Shown piece after piece: positions 7,417 to 9,634 of a DNA stretch of 9,634 nucleotides; within the stretch, counting starts at the first letter, position 1; every line of letters starts with the position of its first letter. The position numbers and the translations under genes are program-made. Source of the stretch: an uncultured Rhodanobacteraceae bacterium (GTDB lineage Bacteria > Pseudomonadota > Gammaproteobacteria > Xanthomonadales > Ahniellaceae); the NCBI GenBank assembly GCA_937873105.1, contig CALMWD010000485.1:1-9634 (forward strand). Direction: 5' to 3'. The notes beneath the pieces were generated by a model. It was not told the origin of the DNA. It saw only the letters and a program-made list of their open reading frames with translations, and searched no databases.

Positions 7417-8611
7417 CCGCGCCCCTGCCCTTCTCGGCCCACAAGCTCGACGACATGCCATAGAGCTGGATGAAGCCCTCGGCCTCGGCCACGCCCCAGT
7501 TCGCCGACTGCGCATAGGTCGCGCCGCGGCTCGTGAGCAGGTAGTCCGACACGATCTTCACCGCATCGACCTTGGCGCCCAGCGTTTCCACCGTCACTTC
7601 ACCGGTCACCCGCGCCTGGCTCGATGCGATGAAAGCCTCACAGTCGCGCTTCAGCGGATCGTGGAAGAAGCCCTCGTAGGCCAGTTCCACCCACTTCTGC
7701 GCGATCTGCGGCTTGAAGCGGTTCTGCGCCTTGGTCAGCACCGCCTCTTCCAGCGCGTTGTGCGCGCAGGCGAGCACGGCCAGCGCCGGCGCTTCATAGA
7801 CGATGCGTCCCTTGAGACCGATCGTCGTGTCGCCGGTGTACATGCCGCGACCCACGCCGTAGTCGGCGAATTCGCGATTCAGTTGCGCGAGGATGGCCGG
7901 TCCAGGCATCGCCACGCCGTCGATGGCCACGGCGACGCCCTGTTCGAAGCGGATCGTGCGACGCAGTGCCTGCGTCGGCCATTGATCGCGCGGCTTGCAC
8001 CAGCCGCGCGCGCCGGGGCCCGGTTCTTCCCAGCGGTCGATTTCGCCGCCGGACAGGGTCACGCCGAGCACGTTTTCGTTGATCGTGTAGGCCTTGACCT
8101 TGTCGCGCACGCCGAAGCCGCGCGCTTCCAGGTATTCGCGTTCGTACTTGCGGACCTCGCCGACCTCGCGCTGGATCTCGCGGATCGGCGCCAGGATCTC
8201 GTAGTCGCCGAGCGCCTTCACGGTCAGGTCGAAACGCACCTGGTCGTTGCCCATGCCGGTGCAGCCATGCGCGAAGACACGCGTCCCGAGTTCTGCGCAG
8301 CGTTTCAGCGAATGCTCGACGATCAGGTAGCGGTCCGAGACCAGCAGCGGATACTGGCCCTGGTACCACTGCCCGCCCTGGATCAGCGGCACGACGAAGG
8401 AGTCCCAGATCGGCTGGGCGATGTCGACGGTGCGATGCGAGGCGGCACCGAGTTCGGCCGCGCGCTGCTCGATGTAGGCGCGCTCCTCGGCATCGACGCC
8501 GCCGGTATCGGCGAACACCGTATGCACCGCATAACCGCGCTCCTGCAGGTAGGGAATGCAGAAACTGGTGTCGAGTCCGCCCGAGAATGCGAGAACCACC
8601 TGCTTGCTCAT
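7409..8611 (-). CDS. argG: Argininosuccinate synthase
   Basis: ArgG condenses citrulline with aspartate, using ATP, to form argininosuccinate in the cytosol. The 400-residue protein opens with the N-type ATP pyrophosphatase P-loop AFSGGLDTS (8-16). [14 protein letters not shown] (115-128) forms the citrulline/aspartate region; the more usual motif has K where M120 stands here. [16 protein letters not shown] (254-269) replaces the canonical region with RFVGMKSRGVYETPGG, which points to a divergent ArgG branch that I recall from Xanthomonas and Bacteroidetes. The ATG at 8611-8609 overlaps the argF stop as ATGA, and GGAG at 8619-8622 lies seven bases before it. A start at 8632 would add seven residues with no family support. 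The stop overlaps the argE GTG. Citrulline is supplied by the ArgE deacetylase encoded next door. Confidence 0.97.
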   Translation of the reverse strand: MSKQVVLAFSGGLDTSFCIPYLQERGYAVHTVFADTGGVDAEERAYIEQRAAELGAASHRTVDIAQPIWDSFVVPLIQGGQWYQGQYPLLVSDRYLIVEHSLKRCAELGTRVFAHGCTGMGNDQVRFDLTVKALGDYEILAPIREIQREVGEVRKYEREYLEARGFGVRDKVKAYTINENVLGVTLSGGEIDRWEEPGPGARGWCKPRDQWPTQALRRTIRFEQGVAVAIDGVAMPGPAILAQLNREFADYGVGRGMYTGDTTIGLKGRIVYEAPALAVLACAHNALEEAVLTKAQNRFKPQIAQKWVELAYEGFFHDPLKRDCEAFIASSQARVTGEVTVETLGAKVDAVKIVSDYLLTSRGATYAQSANWGVAEAEGFIQLYGMSSSLWAEKGRGAGA

Positions 8612-9630
8612 GCCTGTGCTCCGGATTTCCAACGAATGAGTTGTTTCATGACCGCCTTCTGCACGTGCAGGCGGTTTTCGGCTTCATCGACGGCGACGCA
8701 GTAAGGCGCGTCCATCACGCCGTCCGTGGCCTTGATGTTCCGGCGCAACGGCAGGCAGTGCGAGAACAGGCCGTTGTTGGTCAGCGCCATCTTTTCCTCG
8801 TCGACGATGAAGTGCTTGAGCATGGCGCGCATGGGCGCCTCTCCTTCCCAGGCGCCGAAATACGGCAGCGCGCCCCAGCTCTTGGCATAGACCACGTCGG
8901 CGCCGGCGTAGGCGGATTCGATGTCGTGGCTGCCGGCGAACGAACCGCCGCTTTCGGCCACGTTGGCTTGCGCCCAGCCGATGTAGCGGTCGTCCAGCAC
9001 ATACTCGGGCGTCGGGCACAGCAGGGTCACGTCGATGCGCATGCGGGTGGCGCTGGTCCGCGCCGAGTTCGCCACCGCCGTGTTCAGCGGCTTCGGGTGC
9101 CAGGTCCAGGTCAGCAGGTACTTCTTGCCGCGCAGGTCCTTGCCGAACTTCTCGCGCAGGGTCAGCGCATGGGCGAGCTCCTGGCACGGATGCGTGATCG
9201 TCTCGAGGTTGATCACCGGCACCCGCGAGTGCTGCGCAAAGGCTTTGAGCACCTTGTCCTCGCGGTCGTAGGCCCAGTCGCGGAACTTCGGGAACGCACG
9301 CACGCCGATCAGATCGCAGTAGCGCGACAGCACCTGCGCGACCTCGGCCACGTGTTCCTCGGCATCGCCGTCCATCACCGCGTTCGGCTCGAATTCGATG
9401 CCCCAGGCGTCCTTGCCCGGCGCCAGCACCACGGCATGGGCGCCCAACTGCCAGGCGCCGATCTCGAACGAGCTGCGCGTGCGCATCGACGGGTTGAAGA
9501 ACAGCAGCGCGATCGTGCGCCCGGCCAGATCCTGGCCGAGCGGTGACTGCTTCAGGCGCGCGGCCTCGTCGAGCAGCGCATCGAGTTCGGCGCGACTCAG
9601 GTCCTGGGTGTTCAAGAAGTGGCGGATCAT
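8608..9630 (-). CDS. argF: N-acetylornithine carbamoyltransferase
   Basis: The enzyme (argF' in Xanthomonas) transfers the carbamoyl group from carbamoyl phosphate to N-acetylornithine, giving N-acetylcitrulline. The 340-residue protein carries the carbamoyl-phosphate motif FNPSMRTR (45-52; classical OTCases have STRTR), [10 protein letters not shown] (147-156) and HCLPLRRN (291-298). Glu91 in MDGDAEEH aligns, by my count, with Glu92 of the Xanthomonas campestris enzyme. That residue separates acetylornithine from succinylornithine specificity, where proline is found. E143, K250 and K300 align with E144, K252 and the carboxylated lysine K302 of that enzyme. W76 aligns with W77. An overall near-match to the Xanthomonas sequence I recall makes plain ornithine carbamoyltransferase unlikely. 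The ATG at 9630 has only four bases upstream in the window, so its ribosome binding site and the operon promoter cannot be seen. The stop overlaps the argG ATG. Confidence 0.96.
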   Translation of the reverse strand: MIRHFLNTQDLSRAELDALLDEAARLKQSPLGQDLAGRTIALLFFNPSMRTRSSFEIGAWQLGAHAVVLAPGKDAWGIEFEPNAVMDGDAEEHVAEVAQVLSRYCDLIGVRAFPKFRDWAYDREDKVLKAFAQHSRVPVINLETITHPCQELAHALTLREKFGKDLRGKKYLLTWTWHPKPLNTAVANSARTSATRMRIDVTLLCPTPEYVLDDRYIGWAQANVAESGGSFAGSHDIESAYAGADVVYAKSWGALPYFGAWEGEAPMRAMLKHFIVDEEKMALTNNGLFSHCLPLRRNIKATDGVMDAPYCVAVDEAENRLHVQKAVMKQLIRWKSGAQA

Positions 9631-9634
9631 GGAT

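Noticed and set aside
1..9634. CRISPR array, insertion sequence, toxin-antitoxin or other novel defence system
   Set aside because: No spaced repeats, inverted-repeat-bounded transposase or recognisable defence protein is present; virtually all the sequence is accounted for by housekeeping and biosynthetic genes.

Overview
The window looks like chromosomal DNA of a GC-rich gammaproteobacterium of the Lysobacterales (Xanthomonadales), meaning Xanthomonas, Lysobacter and their relatives. I infer this from the protein sequences: an N-acetylornithine-type transcarbamylase, a fused acetylglutamate synthase/kinase, an acetylcitrulline-type deacetylase and a long HisRS with motifs I recall from Xanthomonas. 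The gene order also fits. Nearly all coding is on the minus strand. The many long plus-strand open frames are GC-driven shadows.

Read in the direction of transcription, 9630 down to 2157 is one compact arginine operon: argF (acetylornithine carbamoyltransferase), argG, argE (acetylcitrulline deacetylase), argB (acetylglutamate synthase/kinase), an uncharacterised GNAT acetyltransferase, argC and argH. Every junction overlaps by 4 to 14 bases or leaves a gap of about 2 bases, and argE and argH start with GTG, so the genes are probably translationally coupled. Together they encode the acetylated route. Glutamate is acetylated and phosphorylated (ArgB) and reduced (ArgC); ArgD, which is not in the window, transaminates the product. 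N-acetylornithine is then carbamoylated (ArgF), the acetyl group is removed from acetylcitrulline (ArgE), and ArgG and ArgH finish arginine. The operon promoter lies beyond the right edge.

After a 64-base gap follows a small family 2 glycosyltransferase on the same strand (1298-2092), with its own strong Shine-Dalgarno sequence and no obvious link to arginine. On the plus strand, pointing towards it, is a tRNA-Pro gene (anticodon CGG, 1164-1240) with a good sigma70-type promoter and a strong hairpin terminator. At the left edge is the 5' part of hisS (minus strand, 350 codons, cut by the window), divergent from the tRNA gene.

I see no CRISPR array, insertion sequence, phage gene or defence system. 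The most notable content is the acetylcitrulline pathway, which is described in Xanthomonas, the fused ArgB, the divergent ArgG type, the GNAT gene of unknown substrate inside the operon, and the eukaryote-like motif 2 of HisRS.
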